DNA of 64,000 nt from Viridothelium virens (GCA_010094025.1 ML991780.1:310001-374000); one strand, 5' to 3'; counted from the first letter of the stretch, positions 1-11,890 are shown. Notes: generated by a model from the sequence alone, not told the origin. Numbers and translations are program-made.

Positions 1-968
1 TATGATCCACAGGTAATCTGATCCCAGTCCGAAGGACTTTTGCATACGCTTTTCAACCTAGGCTCGTAGACGGTGATACCCATGGCTAAAAAAAATATCT
101 TTGAAGTCATCTCATACACATCTAATCTAGTACGGGGCGCCCCGAGACTAAATGCTGCTGGGGTCAGTAGGCGGCAGTATCTTCTTTACCCCCTGTCTCC
201 TTGTGATCGGCCTGCACTGGAAATTAGTGGCTGAGTATCAAGTGATTTGGTGTATGGAGTATGTAGGAGCTCACGTACAACATGGGGCACACACTTTCTC
301 TTCTTTGGTCGCGTTGCTACGGATACGCGTGAGTTACTAGAATCATATCATACGGCTCATCAGAGTAAATTGCGTTTTGATGTAGAGCGCAAAGGTGGAG
401 TACTGTGCGAAGCACGCTAAGTCTAATCTCCATCGCTCAAGCTAGACTGGCGATCTCGCAGTCCTGGTGTGGTCGTTTCACGCCAAATATGCGAGGGCGG
501 GAGGAGCATCGGGACGTACTCTAATTAACGTAGTTACCTGGCAAGCCACTCCACATTCTTCTCCAAGCTCCCCTTGATCCCTCCCTCCTCGTGCTTCGAT
601 GCGGATCAACTTTCCCAAAATATTTACGACTTATCTTTCCTACCGTCACTCTTAATCGAATCTGCTGGCGCAGCGCAGGGAGCCCTGAACTGGCTCGGAC
701 CAACCCGTACGAGCACAATCAAGGTAATGCGGCCCAACCTTGGGGATTGCCCAGGCAGGATTTACCCCAGCGCAGCCATTTATCAGCCACAGATCTTTCC
801 AACTCCAATCATAAGCAACCAAACTCTTCTATCACTCAAGCTCTGTGGACAATCCTTCAACCGGTCTCTGAAGCGACCAAATCCTTTCCGGAATACCTTC
901 TGTGTCCGACTTGCGACCAAGGGCGATAGCTGTTTACTATTACTGCTCCGAGATACAAGGCAGGAATA
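1..968. other. Intergenic / unassigned left edge
   Basis: No reading frame here has a recognisable domain, and no chain of open segments joins into a plausible spliced gene. The short open frames overlap on both strands and have no consistent codon preference. The last part is the 5' flank of the Ras-like gene that begins at 969. A gene ending or starting left of the window cannot be excluded. Confidence 0.5.
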
Positions 969-1909
969 ATGGATGACTCGAGAATATCAATCACGGTTTG
1001 CGGGGATGGCGGTTGCGGTAAACATGCCTTACAATGCGTCATGAAGCTTCTAATAGCTGATTGCGGCTCCTCTCTTTAGGAAAGTCGTCAATCACATTAC
1101 GACTTGTCCGAAGTCAATGGACACATGAGTAAGTTTCAGACTTAGTCACGCCTAATTGAGCTTGCTAAGCAATTCCTACAGATACGATCCAACAATAGGT
1201 ATCATCATTAGTCCCCCATGAATCACCTCACGAGATCCCCATCTAATCCGCTCATCCTCTCCAGAGGATTCCTACTCCGTAACCCGCACCGTCGACGGCC
1301 AAACCTACCACCTCGCCCTCACCGACACAGCCGGGCAAGAAGAATATCGCGGCCTCTGGGCAACCAGCAACCTCAAATCAGACGCCTTCCTTCTCGTCTA
1401 CGACATCACCAACGCCGCCTCCCTCGACGCCCTCGACTACTTCATGCAGATGATTGACATGGAGACGGAGCAACGGCTTGACAGCGGCGGCGTCCCGCCC
1501 GTCAAGATCGTCGCGGGCAACAAGTGCGATCTCCAAGGGGCGCGCCAGCTGAAGAGCCAAACTGGCTTGGAGTGGGCACGGGGGAGGAAGTGTGGATTTA
1601 TGGAGACGAGTGCGAGGGAGATGGTGAACATCGAGGAGACGTTTGCCCGTGAGTAGACTCCTGCTATGGGGGGAATGGTGTTCGAAAAGTTCAGAGGTTT
1701 TCTGACATGATACAGTGCTCGTGAGACGTGTAGTCGAAGCACGGAGGCGGCAAGCTGGGGGCTATACGGAATCGCCGCGGCCGGAAGCGCAGGCGGTCGC
1801 GGGCGCGCCTTCTGCTGAGAAGCCTACGAAGGAGAGTGGAGCGACGAAACCGAAGAATGCGCAAGCGCCTAGGAAGAGGAGCTTCTGGTCTAGACTGAAG
1901 TGCTGGTAA
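969..1909 (+). CDS. Ras-like small GTPase, divergent, five exons
   Basis: Predicted exons 969-1017, 1080-1128, 1182-1198, 1265-1648 and 1716-1909 give 230 residues. All GTPase motifs are present: P-loop GDGGCGKSS (12-20), Ras-type effector loop YDPTIEDSY (34-42), DTAGQE (59-64), NKCD (124-127) and ETSA (152-155). The residues equivalent to Ras Gly12 and Gln61 are kept (G14, Q63), so GTP hydrolysis should work. The third coding exon is only 17 nt and carries the core of the effector loop. The C-terminus is basic (RKR, then SFWSRLKCW) and ends two residues after its start of a would-be lipidation cysteine, so there is no CAAX box. It belongs to the Ras subfamily, but I cannot assign it to fungal Ras1, Ras2, Rsr1 or Rheb. 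Part of the coding region lies in a C-rich to G-rich switch. The start was chosen because it gives the usual short N-terminus before the P-loop. Confidence 0.88.
1290..1650. other. C-to-G skew switch island 1 (Ras-like gene)
   Basis: The + strand is C-rich from about 1290 to 1460 and G-rich from about 1560 to 1650. The switch lies inside exon 4 of the Ras-like gene. This is the mildest of the nine islands. Confidence 0.5.
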
Positions 1910-2447
1910 TCGTTTTATACCCTTGTCGCAAAATCTTGCTTTTCCTTTCCCGTTGTAAATTAATTTAATTGTCCAGTCACTCAGCACAGCTTTGATCGTT
2001 GAGGGCTACTCGCGAAAGATTGGAAAAGGAGTTATGGGAGGCTTGCTGATTGGATGCGGTACGAGGTGAGACGTACGGACTAATTAAGATGAGATGGATG
2101 GTGGCATGCAGACATGTATTATATTAGTGTGTATATTATGACAATGGCTGTGGAAAACTCGTGCGTCATACGGAACGACGTGTTGAAAATTCCTCCCATG
2201 ATAAAAACTTCGTGAGTGTAAACATGACATATCCAATGCGTGCTTCCTTCACCCGGTGTTGTTTTCTAAAAAGCAACAAAGCACGTCATCCAACGGCATG
2301 AAATTCTGACCGCAAAGAATTCGGAAAGAACTCCGGCAGCTTACACTCAAACCCAATCACTTAGTCTCACCATAGGGTATTGACCTGTGCACCACAGTCA
2401 TAGTGCAAACAGGTTTTCGGGAAGAGAGTATGGTCAGATAAGACTCA
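1910..2447. other. Intergenic, Ras-like 3' flank / carrier 5' flank
   Basis: AT-rich spacer between two same-strand genes. It should hold the polyadenylation region of the GTPase gene and the promoter of the carrier gene. I see no convincing core-promoter element or coding sequence. Confidence 0.5.
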
Positions 2448-3752
2448 ATGGAGGAATTAGAAGCCCCGCCGCAAAATACGTCCCAGACGCTCAAGGACCT
2501 AACGTCTGGAGCATGCGGTGGTATCGCACAAGTTCTAATTGGTGAGCCTTTCTCTAAGTACTTATGTACAGTTGGATATCCGGAGCTTCGATAGCCTTAA
2601 AGTATCTTATTCTTGAAACTCTCTTTTCTACTGTCTCAGGATATCTCAGTGTAGTCTCGTACCTTCGAATTTCCGATTCATATCTCAATTGGCTTCATGA
2701 TACTCTAAGTTTCAAATACTAACCGTGTCGCAGGACAGCCATTCGGTAGGTCTGGGCATCTGCAAGGTGTCTCCAATCTCTGACCGGGTTTGGCAGATAT
2801 CGTGAAGGTCCGCCTTCAGACTACAGCCCAATATAAGAGCGCTGCCGACTGCGCCACCCAAATATGGAAGAATGAAGGCCCAATAGCTTTCTATAAAGGC
2901 ACACTCACACCCCTCATCGGAATCGGCGCGTGCGTAAGTATCATCCTCGAAGTTCTCCACTTCTACCCGTACCCACGCTCCCCACACCATACCCAGGTTT
3001 CCCCCTTCCTAACCTTCTCCCTCCCTCTAGGTCTCCATCCAATTCGGCGGCTTCCACTTCGCCCGCCGCGCCTTCGAAACCCGCAACACAAAACACCACC
3101 CCGCCTCTCCCAGCCTCTCGTACACACAATACTACCTCGCCGGCGCCTTTGGCGGCCTCGCCAACAGCGTCATCTCCGGCCCCATCGAGCACGTGCGCAT
3201 CCGGCTGCAAACCCAACCGCACAGCGCAAGTGCGCGCCTGTACTCTGGGCCGGTCGACTGCGTGCGCAAACTCTCCTCACATGCCGGCGTGCTGCGCGGG
3301 CTCTACCGTGGCGAGGCGGTCACGGTGCTGCGCGAGGCGCAGGCGTACGGCGTCTGGTTCCTCGCCTTCGAGTGGCTGATGAATAGCGATGCGGCAAGGA
3401 ACCGGGTGCGTCGCGAGGACGTCCCCACGTGGAAGGTGGCGCTGTATGGGGGCTTGGCTGGGGAGGCGCTGTGGTTGGGGAGTTATCCGTTGGATGTGGT
3501 CAAGAGTAAGATGCAGTGTGATGGGTTTGGGCCGGCGCAGCGGTATGCGAGTATGCGGGATTGTTTTGCGCAGACGTGGAGGGGGGAGGGGATGGCTGGG
3601 TTTTGGAAGGGGATTGGGCCGACGCTCTTGAGGGCGATGCCGGTTAGTGCGGGGACGTTTGCGGTGTAAGTCTGCTTCAGTGCTGTTTTTGCTGGATGTG
3701 AGCTAATCGGAGAAACAGAGCGGAGTTGACGATGAGATGGTTGAACTCTTGA
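2448..3752 (+). CDS. Mitochondrial carrier family (SLC25) protein, YMC-like
   Basis: Predicted exons 2448-2541, 2734-2745, 2797-2933, 3031-3665 and 3719-3752 give 303 residues, the normal size for a six-helix inner-membrane carrier. The three tandem repeats each show the PX[DE]XX[KR] signature: QPFDIVKVRLQ, GPIEHVRIRLQ and YPLDVVKSKMQ. The second exon is only 12 nt, yet it is needed to rebuild the first signature across two introns in matching phase. Repeat sequence and order resemble the YMC1/YMC2/CRC1-like branch (organic acid, glycine-linked or carnitine carriers); the exact substrate cannot be read from the sequence. The 3' half is strongly skewed in composition, C-rich then G-rich. The family is secure; the subfamily is an inference. 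Confidence 0.9.
2990..3665. other. C-to-G skew switch island 2 (carrier gene)
   Basis: The + strand is C-rich from about 2990 to 3330 and then G-rich to about 3665. The switch lies near 3340-3400, inside exon 4 of the carrier gene. Codons go from C-ending to G-ending across it. Confidence 0.6.
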
Positions 3753-4340
3753 ACGAGCGATGTGCTGGGGGGTTTGCTGGGAGGTTTGCTAGAGGTCTCG
3801 CTTCAACAATTGAACCCGTCGATAGCATATTAGTTTTTATTATCATAGAGATCTTTGACAGTACGTCATTATTGGAGTGGGTTCTGCGGTGATGGAACGA
3901 AGTATCATTATAAGCTTTCCTAGGTAAGTAGACAGAGTGAAAGGTCGTAGAACAATTATTGTGACATAGTACTTCAACGACCAATTATTATTTAATATTG
4001 CGACGTTTACAGTATACTGATGGGAGATGTCATAGGGCTACAGAGTAGGATTCTAACGTGCCTCACGCCTCAATTTTTGTTGCGGATGGGAACTGAAATG
4101 TGTAGTGCATTGAAGTGGCCAACCATGGAACGCAGCTCCGCCTAATTCGATCCTCAGAGCGCGACTTCCCTGTATATTTTCCACCTCACAATCAAGGAGC
4201 CCCCCGATTAAATGAACTATTTGAAACATAGCAGAAACTCGAAGCTCACACCTCGTCAAGTGAGAACGTCGACTGAGCGAATTTTTCACTGAAGACCCCC
4301 AGGACGCTCGCGACACATTTAAGTCTGGCGCGGCAGGAGA
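3753..4340. other. Intergenic, carrier 3' flank / helicase 5' flank
   Basis: AT-rich spacer with no supported gene. The right part is the promoter and leader of the DEAH helicase gene. Confidence 0.5.
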
Positions 4341-6931
4341 ATGGCATCTGAGCCATTCCGCGGCCAAAAACGCAAACGAGAACATCATCATCATCATTCG
4401 AAGGGAGGCACTAATCCTCACGTCAACGTCATCCAAAAGCTAGATGGCAAGATCACTACACAGGGAGGCCCCCAATCCAAATCCACGCTTCAGGAATCGC
4501 ACTCGAAAGGAGGCCGTATTAACCAGCGCGAAAAGGCAAAATCGTTACAGGCTGTGCGAGAACAGCTGCCCATTTGGAGAAGCCGAAAGGACATCCGGGA
4601 GGCCCTTGATCAAAACGATGTCTTAATCCTAAGCGGTGAGACTGGTTCAGGAAAGTCGACACAGGTGCCTCAGTTTCTACTCGAGTCGCAATGGTGCAAA
4701 GGTCAAATTGCTATCACGCAACCACGGAGGGTCGCCGCCATATCACTTGCCCGTCGTGTAGCAGCGGAGATGGGTACTACTTTGGGCTCCTCATCTCCCG
4801 CGAGTAGGGTGGGCTATTCGGTGCGTTTCGACAATTCCACCTCACCTGCAATGCGGGTAAAATATCTCACCGAGGGCATGCTATTGCAGGAGCTACTGAG
4901 GGACCCCTGGTTGAAGAACTATAGTATTGTCGTGGTGGATGAGGTACATGAGAGGAGCATCAACGTGGATCTGATCCTGGGATTTCTCAGGAGAATTGTT
5001 ACTGGAGAGGCTCAAGGAGAGGGAAAACGGGAGAAGCGGCTGAAGGTTGTGATAATGAGTGCAACTGTAGATGTGGAGAGCTTCGTCGAGTTTTTTCAAA
5101 CCGGTTTCCGGAAGATCGAAGAGCAGCAGAAGCAAGAAGCAGCCGATGAAGAGGAAGACAACTACTCGGAGTCTTCGTGGTCTGGCATTTCTACCTCAGA
5201 GGATGAAAAGGCCCCCTTGCAGAAGGATAATTCTATCCCGGTCAATGGAAACGTTACTAAGGCTCTTCTACGATTTAAAAACAAACCACGAGACAAGAGC
5301 GACTATATCACTATCAATGGAAAGGTCATTAATCTTGTCCCCGATCGTTCAAAATCGCAGCAAAAAGAGCCATGTTTAGGCCAGCCTAATGGTCAAAACG
5401 AGGAGTATCGTACACTCGATACTAAGCATGTTGCTACTTGCTTCATTAAAGGACGGCAGTATCCGGTCCAGGTCTTCTACATGCCGGAACCAACAAACGA
5501 CTTCCTTGAATCCTCTCTAACGGCAGTTTTCCAAATCCATTACGGAGAGCCCCTTCCGGGAGATATCTTGGTGTTTCTTACCGGTCAGGATACTGTGGAA
5601 GCTCTCCAGAAAAGTGTTGAAGATCACGCTACGGGGATGGCCCCTGAAATGCCCAAGGTATGATGGTCGAATGCTTTTTCTACTCGGAGGGCCGCCCTGA
5701 TTTGGGACCTCGTTAGGAGCTTGACTGATTTAGTAAACAGATTCTCGTGCTCCCACTTTTTGCTGCACTTTCTCCTGCTCAGCAAGCTCAGGTGTTTCTC
5801 CCCGCACACGGCTACACGCGTAAGGTGATCTTAGCCACTAATATCGCGGAGACCTCCCTTACAATCCCGGGTATTCGCTACGTGATCGATACTGGCAAAG
5901 CAAAAGCAAAGCATTTTCATAACGGACTCGGCCTTGAGTCTCTGCTCGTTAAAACAATCTCCCAATCTTCTGCGATTCAACGCAAAGGCAGAGCCGGTAG
6001 AGAAATGCCTGGAAAATGCTGGAGACTGTACACAGAGCAAGGGTACCAGGAAATGGAGAAGACTGGTCAACCAGAGATACTCAGATGCGACTTGAGCTCC
6101 GCACTGCTCGTCATGAAAGCTCGAGGAGTCGACGATGTTATCAATTTCCCTCTAATGAACCCACCGCGTCGGGATGGCATCGAGAACGGCCTCCTGCATC
6201 TCCTTACTCTAGGGGCCCTCACCGAACGAGGCGTTATCTCTTCCATTGGCATCCAAATGTCTAGACTTCCCCTCCTTCCGTCCCTCGCCCGCGTCATCGT
6301 CGAAGGCGCTAGAAATGATGGGGAGTATCTCCTCGAAATCATCGATATCGTCGCCGCCCTCACGGTCGAGAATCTCTTCTTGAATCCTGCAACCGAAGAA
6401 AAGCGCGAAGAAGCCGACACAGCACGCGCCGAGCTGACACGGCGCCAGGGAGACCTCCTCACATTTCTCGCTACTGTCCGGAGCTACGCAGCCGAGAACG
6501 CCAATCGCAAAGCCTGGACTGAGAAGCGGTACATCTCGCATCGAGGCATGCAAAACGTCATGAATGTCCGCAAGCAATTACGGTCTTTGTGCCAGCAGCA
6601 GAAACTACTTCCGCCTTCCTCTTCTCTTAAATTTCACGATTATGATGAGGGGCCCCTCAATGTGTCCGAAGATATATCGACCTCAATCCTGAAATGCTTC
6701 CTGAAGGGGTTTCATGCGAACACCGCCCGCCTCATGCCTGACGGCAGTTACAAGACGTTTGTGGGGAATCATGCTGTGGCGATCCACCCAAGCAGTGTGC
6801 TTTTCGGAAAGAAGGTCGAGGCTCTTATGTTCGTACAGTTCGTATTTACAAACAAGAGCTATGCGAGGGGCGTAAGTGCGGTACAATTGAATTGGATTGG
6901 GGATGCGTTAGATGGGGGGGAAATAGCATGA
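4341..6931 (+). CDS. DEAH/RHA-family RNA helicase, DHR2/DHX33-like
   Basis: Exons 4341-5657 and 5741-6931 give about 835 residues. Visible motifs are Walker A GETGSGKS (99-106), TQPRR (126-130), motif II as DEVH (200-203) where the family normally has DEAH, SAT (240-242), then TNIAETS, the motif VI string QRKGRAGR, and the helicase-associated winged-helix/ratchet (HA2) and OB-fold regions. The closest family by sequence feel is yeast Dhr2 / human DHX33, nucleolar helicases of 18S rRNA processing. Unlike those relatives it has an acidic, probably disordered insert of about 105 residues (256-362) between SAT and the GRQYPV strand that opens RecA2. The N-terminus is basic with a five-histidine run. 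It converges on the next gene with an 84-bp gap. Helicase identity is certain; the DHR2 assignment is probable. Confidence 0.88.
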
Positions 6932-7015
6932 CAGCTCTAACTGCATATAATTCGACTGGGGGTTGCCCCGGTGAAATTCTTCATAAATACTTTTTCTACC
7001 CTGCATGACTCTGAA

Positions 7016-9779
7016 TCACCACATGTAATAGAACCTCATTTCCTTCACCTCGTCTCCTTCCGGCACACTTCTGCAAAACCGATAGGGATCCAAGTCACCG
7101 TCTCCACCCCTTCCACTTTCCTGAATGACTTGCTGTTCTCTCGCGGATTTCCTCCGTCGAAACTCGTCCTCTACTATGTCCCTCCGGCTCTCAAACGCCA
7201 CCACATCGTCCACACCTTCATACTCGTACCGCCTCTGCCACAGCATCTTCCCCCTCCACTTCCACACCAAGCGATCCAGCTTCTCCGCCGCCTCCTCCCC
7301 CTCCACCTCGCTCACCACCTCCAACACCTCTCTAAACCTCAACGTCCCCACCCAATCCCCCTCCTTCAACGGCCTAATAACCGCCGTCCTCACCAACGCC
7401 CTCGACATCCTCGCATCCATACCCACCCCCACCGCCCTCATCTCCCCACACAACCGCTGCACAAACCTCGCCGCAACCAAATGCCTGACATGCTGGCTCC
7501 GCGCAACCGCCTCCGCAACCCGATGCAGCAGCTCCACACGCGCGGGCGTAAACGCGTCCCGACTCTGCGGCACCACCAGCCGCCACAGCAGCGGCGCCTG
7601 CGCGATCCCTTCCTCGGCGACGCGCACGAAGAAGTCGGGTAGTAGCGAGCGCGGATGCACGGTGCGCACAAGCCGGAACAGGTGCAGTGCCTCGATCGGG
7701 TCGTGCGCCGTGTAGTGCGTGATGAGCTGGATGGTGAGCAGGTGCAGGGCGCGGATGCCGTGGTCGCGGTGGATGGCATGCAGGCCGGCGGCGGCGGCGA
7801 TGGGGCGGGTGAAGCGCGGGATGAGGTGGAAAATTTCCGTCATGAGGCGCCGGTAGGAGAGGCCCGTGTGGGCGACCGCGGCAATGAGGTCCATGTAGGG
7901 GGCGATGGAGGTGCAGGGGAGGTTGGGAGGGTGGCGGGAGATGTAGTTGGAGAATTTGGTGGAGATGAGGTGGAAGTATTGTTCGCCAAGGGAGTCGCTG
8001 TTGGTGGGTAGGGTCGCTTGATGGCTGCGCAATGTAGCGTCGAGAGCGGATTCGTGGTGTGGGTTTGGCTTTCTTACGGTGAGGAGCTCGTTGATCTTTG
8101 AGGAATGCCCTTGGTGGCCTAGTCGTCCTCGATACTCATGTAGGTTTACTGGCTCGATTGGGAAGTTGGACTTGCGGAGAGTAGGATCCAGGATTCGTCG
8201 TTTAACCCATGTTTGCATTATCAGGCTTGCGCCCTCGCGGGCATCCAATCGATTCAGGTAGAACGCAAGGGAGACTGGCTTAACGAAAGGTGCAACTAAT
8301 TCCGCAATATCGCGACACCGAGCATCATCGTCAGCAGCGCGAACGAAAGGTGCGGATCGGACTATACAGGACGCCCAAATTCGGAGAGCTGCGGTCCAGT
8401 ATGATCGATCAGGACCACGGGAAGGTTTGGTCTTTAGAATTTCCTCAGTCGTAGCAAAGATTCTGTTGTGCGCTTCCTCATTGGCAAGAGAGTTCAAGAC
8501 ATAGACCACGTGATTGGTTGCCAAGGAGTACTTTCCATTAGGACTGACCACTGTAGCTGAACTCTCAAGTTTCTCTGTCCAGGTCTTTAAGTATTCCTCG
8601 ATCTTATCTGGCTGGAAGTTGGAGGGCATCGGAAAGGCATGTTGCGAAGCCTCCACCATTAGACGTTCTCGAAGTTTTGGAGCCGAAACAATAAGAAAAC
8701 GGCTGTGAGCAACGTGGTCGTAGAATTCGCGAAACGATCGATGATCCAAGGCTTCGGACTCGCTGGAGGCGCATTGAGCCATAGCTTGCCAAAAGACCTT
8801 ATGTAGATAGGCAAGTTTATGATTGGCATGCCTTTTTTTGTTTTGTCTCGTTTGTCCAACTTTCTCTCTCAGTCGTTCGACCTGTCCACAAACTGTACTA
8901 GCCGATGCAAGACTAATTGCTCCTGTTCTCACGAGTTTGATGATCATGCCCAGAAGACCGCTGTAGAGTGTGTTAGACAACTGTTTCTTGCCCAGTATGT
9001 CGAAGAGTAAATCAAGGTTTCGAGCTTCTGAGAGGTTGATACTACGATCAAACATGAAGGGCATGATCGCCTCAACAAAGTGACGTTTTTTCTTCTCATC
9101 ATTTCCAGGAGACGACTGTTCAAATTGCCATACAAGATATTCAAAACCTCTTCGGCTTGCTTCAGGGCTTATTTTGTCGTCTACCCTGAACTCAAGGAGT
9201 TTTGCCCGGAATGTAGCAAATGTGCACGGCCATTCTAGGCTTTCCAAGCTGTGTTGCAGGGAGTCAAGGCTATTGTAGATTGCACTATCTGCGTTCTCTT
9301 CTTGCGTCTCGGTGTTCACACTGTTTAGGTCTTGATCCGTCAAGGGAGGCGGGGGAGGAGGTAGTGGTGACCAAGGAATCTTTAGTTCTTGAGGAAATTT
9401 CTAGTTAGAGTTATATGTGTAGAGTAGATGGTCGATTGTACATACCTGTGGGCTCTGAACGTTCCAATGTCGGATTTGGTGGCTCCCATTTCCAGTGTAA
9501 TTCTGGCTGGTATCCAGCCCCGAAAAGCGCACCAAACTCGCCGGAGGCTGCAATGTGACTCTGAGCTGAGAGTGCCCCCATTCTTCTCTTAGCCTGCCGT
9601 CGCTGGGCTTCCAATGGCCCAGGTACATTGCTGCCATGACGCCTGCAACTCACAGCGAAGATGCGGTTGAAACGGTGGACGGCTTGGGATAGTATATCGT
9701 CCGTAATCCATAAGGGATGGGTTTCTCCAAGAACAAGCGATTTGGCCAGTCCTCGGCAGACATGTACTCGGTGCCGCAT
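7016..9779 (-). CDS. Large helical-repeat (PPR-like) protein, probably mitochondrial
   Basis: Predicted exons (coding order) are 9779-9446 and 9387-7016, joined by a 58-bp intron in matching phase, giving about 901 residues. The N-terminus is rich in arginine and poor in acidic residues, as in a mitochondrial presequence. It is followed by a conserved-looking GSNVPGPLEAQRR segment and then long stretches of amphipathic helices, consistent with a PPR/TPR-like solenoid. Fungal proteins of this build act in organellar RNA expression or respiratory complex assembly, for example CIA84-like factors, but I cannot identify the orthologue. The splice acceptor at 9388 was chosen because it is the one that keeps the frame with the first exon; a nearby CTAG acceptor would break it. 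The last third contains a skew island. The gene is divergent from the MFS gene. Confidence 0.72.
7200..7990. other. C-to-G skew switch island 3 (helical-repeat gene)
   Basis: The + strand is C-rich from about 7200 to 7570 and G-rich from about 7640 to 7990. The gene is on the minus strand, so its own coding strand also reads C-rich and then G-rich toward the 3' end. Confidence 0.65.
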
Positions 9780-10090
9780 GAATCAGCAGCAGAATGTCTT
9801 GTACAACATTGGACTTGGGAGAGGAGCCTTGAAAGACAAGTAGAATACTTAGTAATAGGGTTATGATACGAGCTCTAGCTTCGGCCAATCGGAAGGCCTC
9901 CGCACTACATACGGAGTAACATGATAACCTTCACTGCTTCCAAGGTTACTCGAATTGAAAGCCAAGGAACCTCTGATGACATCGTAAACGTTCTTGACTC
10001 CGTTCTTCTTGCGGTTCGAATGTTGTGCTACTGATATGGTCGACCAACATCTGAGCAAGCCTTTGCTACCAAGACCCCTCCGCTACCTCT
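9780..10090. promoter_or_regulatory. Divergent promoter region, helical-repeat gene / MFS gene
   Basis: A 311-bp spacer between two divergent starts, so it should hold both promoters. It contains one copy of the motif TACGGAGTA at 9910-9918. No other element is convincing. Confidence 0.5.
9910..9918 (+). repeat. TACGGAGTA motif copy
   Basis: Exact nonamer in the divergent spacer between the helical-repeat and MFS genes. One of five copies at gene edges or between genes in this window. Confidence 0.6.
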
Positions 10091-11787
10091 ATGGAGAACT
10101 CGATATATCAGCAAATCAGTGATGATGAACACGACGAGGATGAGGTCGTCGAGCTTGAAGACGAAGATCCAATCATTGGGAGCCATATCGAAAATGGGTT
10201 GCTTCAAGGGGAGGCTCACCCATCTAATAAGCCTACAGTATGGTGTCTCTTGGCTATCGTTTGACTTTCTGTTCTGCATCACCTAATAAATGATAGGTGC
10301 TCTATTTACTATTCTTTTTTCTCATCAACAGTCTTGCTTTTGGAATCATTGCGGTTCCTCGCATGAATCTTGTCGTTTCTCTCGTATGCAGACATGCCCT
10401 AGAAGGCAATGAAAAGCCAGACAGTCCACCCGTCATTATTGGCGGCTTCAATCCACAATGTCAAAGCGACGAAATCAGTTCACGGACTGCTCTCATTGCC
10501 GCTCGAGGAAACATCATTGTCGGCGTTCTTGCAGCAGTCGTGAGCACCTCCATGGGTCGTCTCAGTGATAGAATTGGCCGAGTCAAAGTCATTGCATTCA
10601 ACACAGTGGGCCTCATCCTCACCGAGGGGACTCTCCTGACGATTGCCACGTTTCCGATGTCACTCGACTATAGATGGCTATATGCAGCCTATGCGATCGA
10701 TGGTGCAAGCGGCTCCTACGCCCTCACCATGGCCATGGCCTCTGCCTATGTCAGCGACTCATGCGCTCCCTCCATCCGCAGCATCCAAATCGGACGTCTA
10801 CATGGTGCAATGTTTATCGGAATTGCCGTCGGTCCATTACTTTCAACACTCATCTCAAAAATCGGAGGAAGCAAACTGCCTCTGCTAGTCTTCTACGTTT
10901 CCCTTGCCATGCGCTTCTTCTCTATCCTTTATCTCCAATTCGTCCCCGAATCACGTCTCACCAAAACCAGCCAGCTCATCGCCGAAGCCAAACCGCGACA
11001 CCTCCTCCGCCTCACCGCTCGCAGCTGCAAGCCACGCCTCAACTTCTCGAAACTCGACCCCCGCGCCTGGATCGCGCATCTCATCCCCTCCTCCGTCCCC
11101 TCGAGCGCCTACCTCCGCCGCAACCTCATCCTCCTCATGCTCATCGACCTCCTCATCTACGCCGGCGTGATGGGCACGATGGAAATCCTGATCCTCTACC
11201 CACAAGTCGTCTTCGCCTGGGGCGCCACCGCAAACAACCTCTTCATGTCGCTCGTGAACCTCTGCCGCGCCGCCGTCTCCACCCTAGGCCTCCCCCTCCT
11301 CGTCTTCCTCTTCCAACGCTCCTCTTTCTCCTCCTCTAAAATCGCTCCTTCCACCACCAGTACCCCGACCACCACCACCACCACCACTACCGTAGACGAA
11401 GCCCACCACCCCCAATCCGGCGCCGACCCCCTCGACAAATCCCTCATCCTCACCTCCCTCCTCATCGACCTCCTCGGCTACCTCGGCTTCGCCCTCGCCC
11501 CCTCCGGCGCGCTGTTCACGCTGTGCGGCGCGCTCGCCGCCTTCGCCGCCACCGGGCTCGCCTCGACGGAAGCCGCCCTGACGAAGCATGTCGATGGCGA
11601 GCGCACGGGCGAGCTGATGGGCGGCTTGGGCTTCTTGCAGGGCTGTGTCCGCGTCGTGGCGCCCAGCGCGGTCAACGTCGTGTATAGCGCGACGGTCAGG
11701 AGGCGCGTGCCGGGCGCGGCGTTTGTGGGCATTGCGGGCGTTTTGGGGGTGGGAGTGGGGTTGATGGGGTGGGTGAGGACGAGGTAG
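10091..11787 (+). CDS. Major facilitator superfamily transporter (TetA/HIAT1-like)
   Basis: Exons 10091-10237 and 10297-11787 give 545 residues. The first exon encodes a cytosolic, strongly acidic N-terminus of about 49 residues (DDEHDEDEVVELEDED). The second starts directly in helix 1. The loop after helix 2 carries GRLSDRIGRVKV, the MFS signature G-x-x-x-D-R-x-G-R between helices 2 and 3. About a dozen hydrophobic segments follow, with a long central loop rich in Ser, Thr and Pro that includes a threonine run. The pattern fits the tetracycline-resistance/HIAT1 branch of MFS proteins in fungi; the substrate is unknown. The 3' half lies in a skew island and the end of the gene is extremely G-rich. 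Intron phase 0, 59 bp. Confidence 0.88.
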
Positions 11788-11890
11788 GGGACGGGGAGGG
11801 GGAGGATGAGGAGAAAGTATGGCTGTTTTTCGGCTTCAAGGAGGGTGGGGATGGGGGAGGGGATGGGGGAGGGTACCATGTAATGGTAGG
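10970..11890. other. C-to-G skew switch island 4 (MFS gene)
   Basis: The + strand is C-rich from about 10970 to 11520 and G-rich from about 11600 to 11890. The G block runs about 100 bp past the stop codon, so coding constraint alone does not explain it. Confidence 0.65.

Noticed and set aside
1273-1281. TACTCCGTA inside the Ras-like exon as a functional motif copy
   Set aside because: It encodes Tyr-Ser-Val right after the conserved effector loop, so coding use explains it.
4394-4408. Histidine run near the helicase N-terminus
   Set aside because: Resembles an affinity tag, but it is a short CAT repeat in a natural disordered N-terminus.
9402-9408. CTAG acceptor for the helical-repeat gene intron
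   Set aside because: It gives the wrong phase for the long downstream frame; the acceptor at 9388 keeps it.
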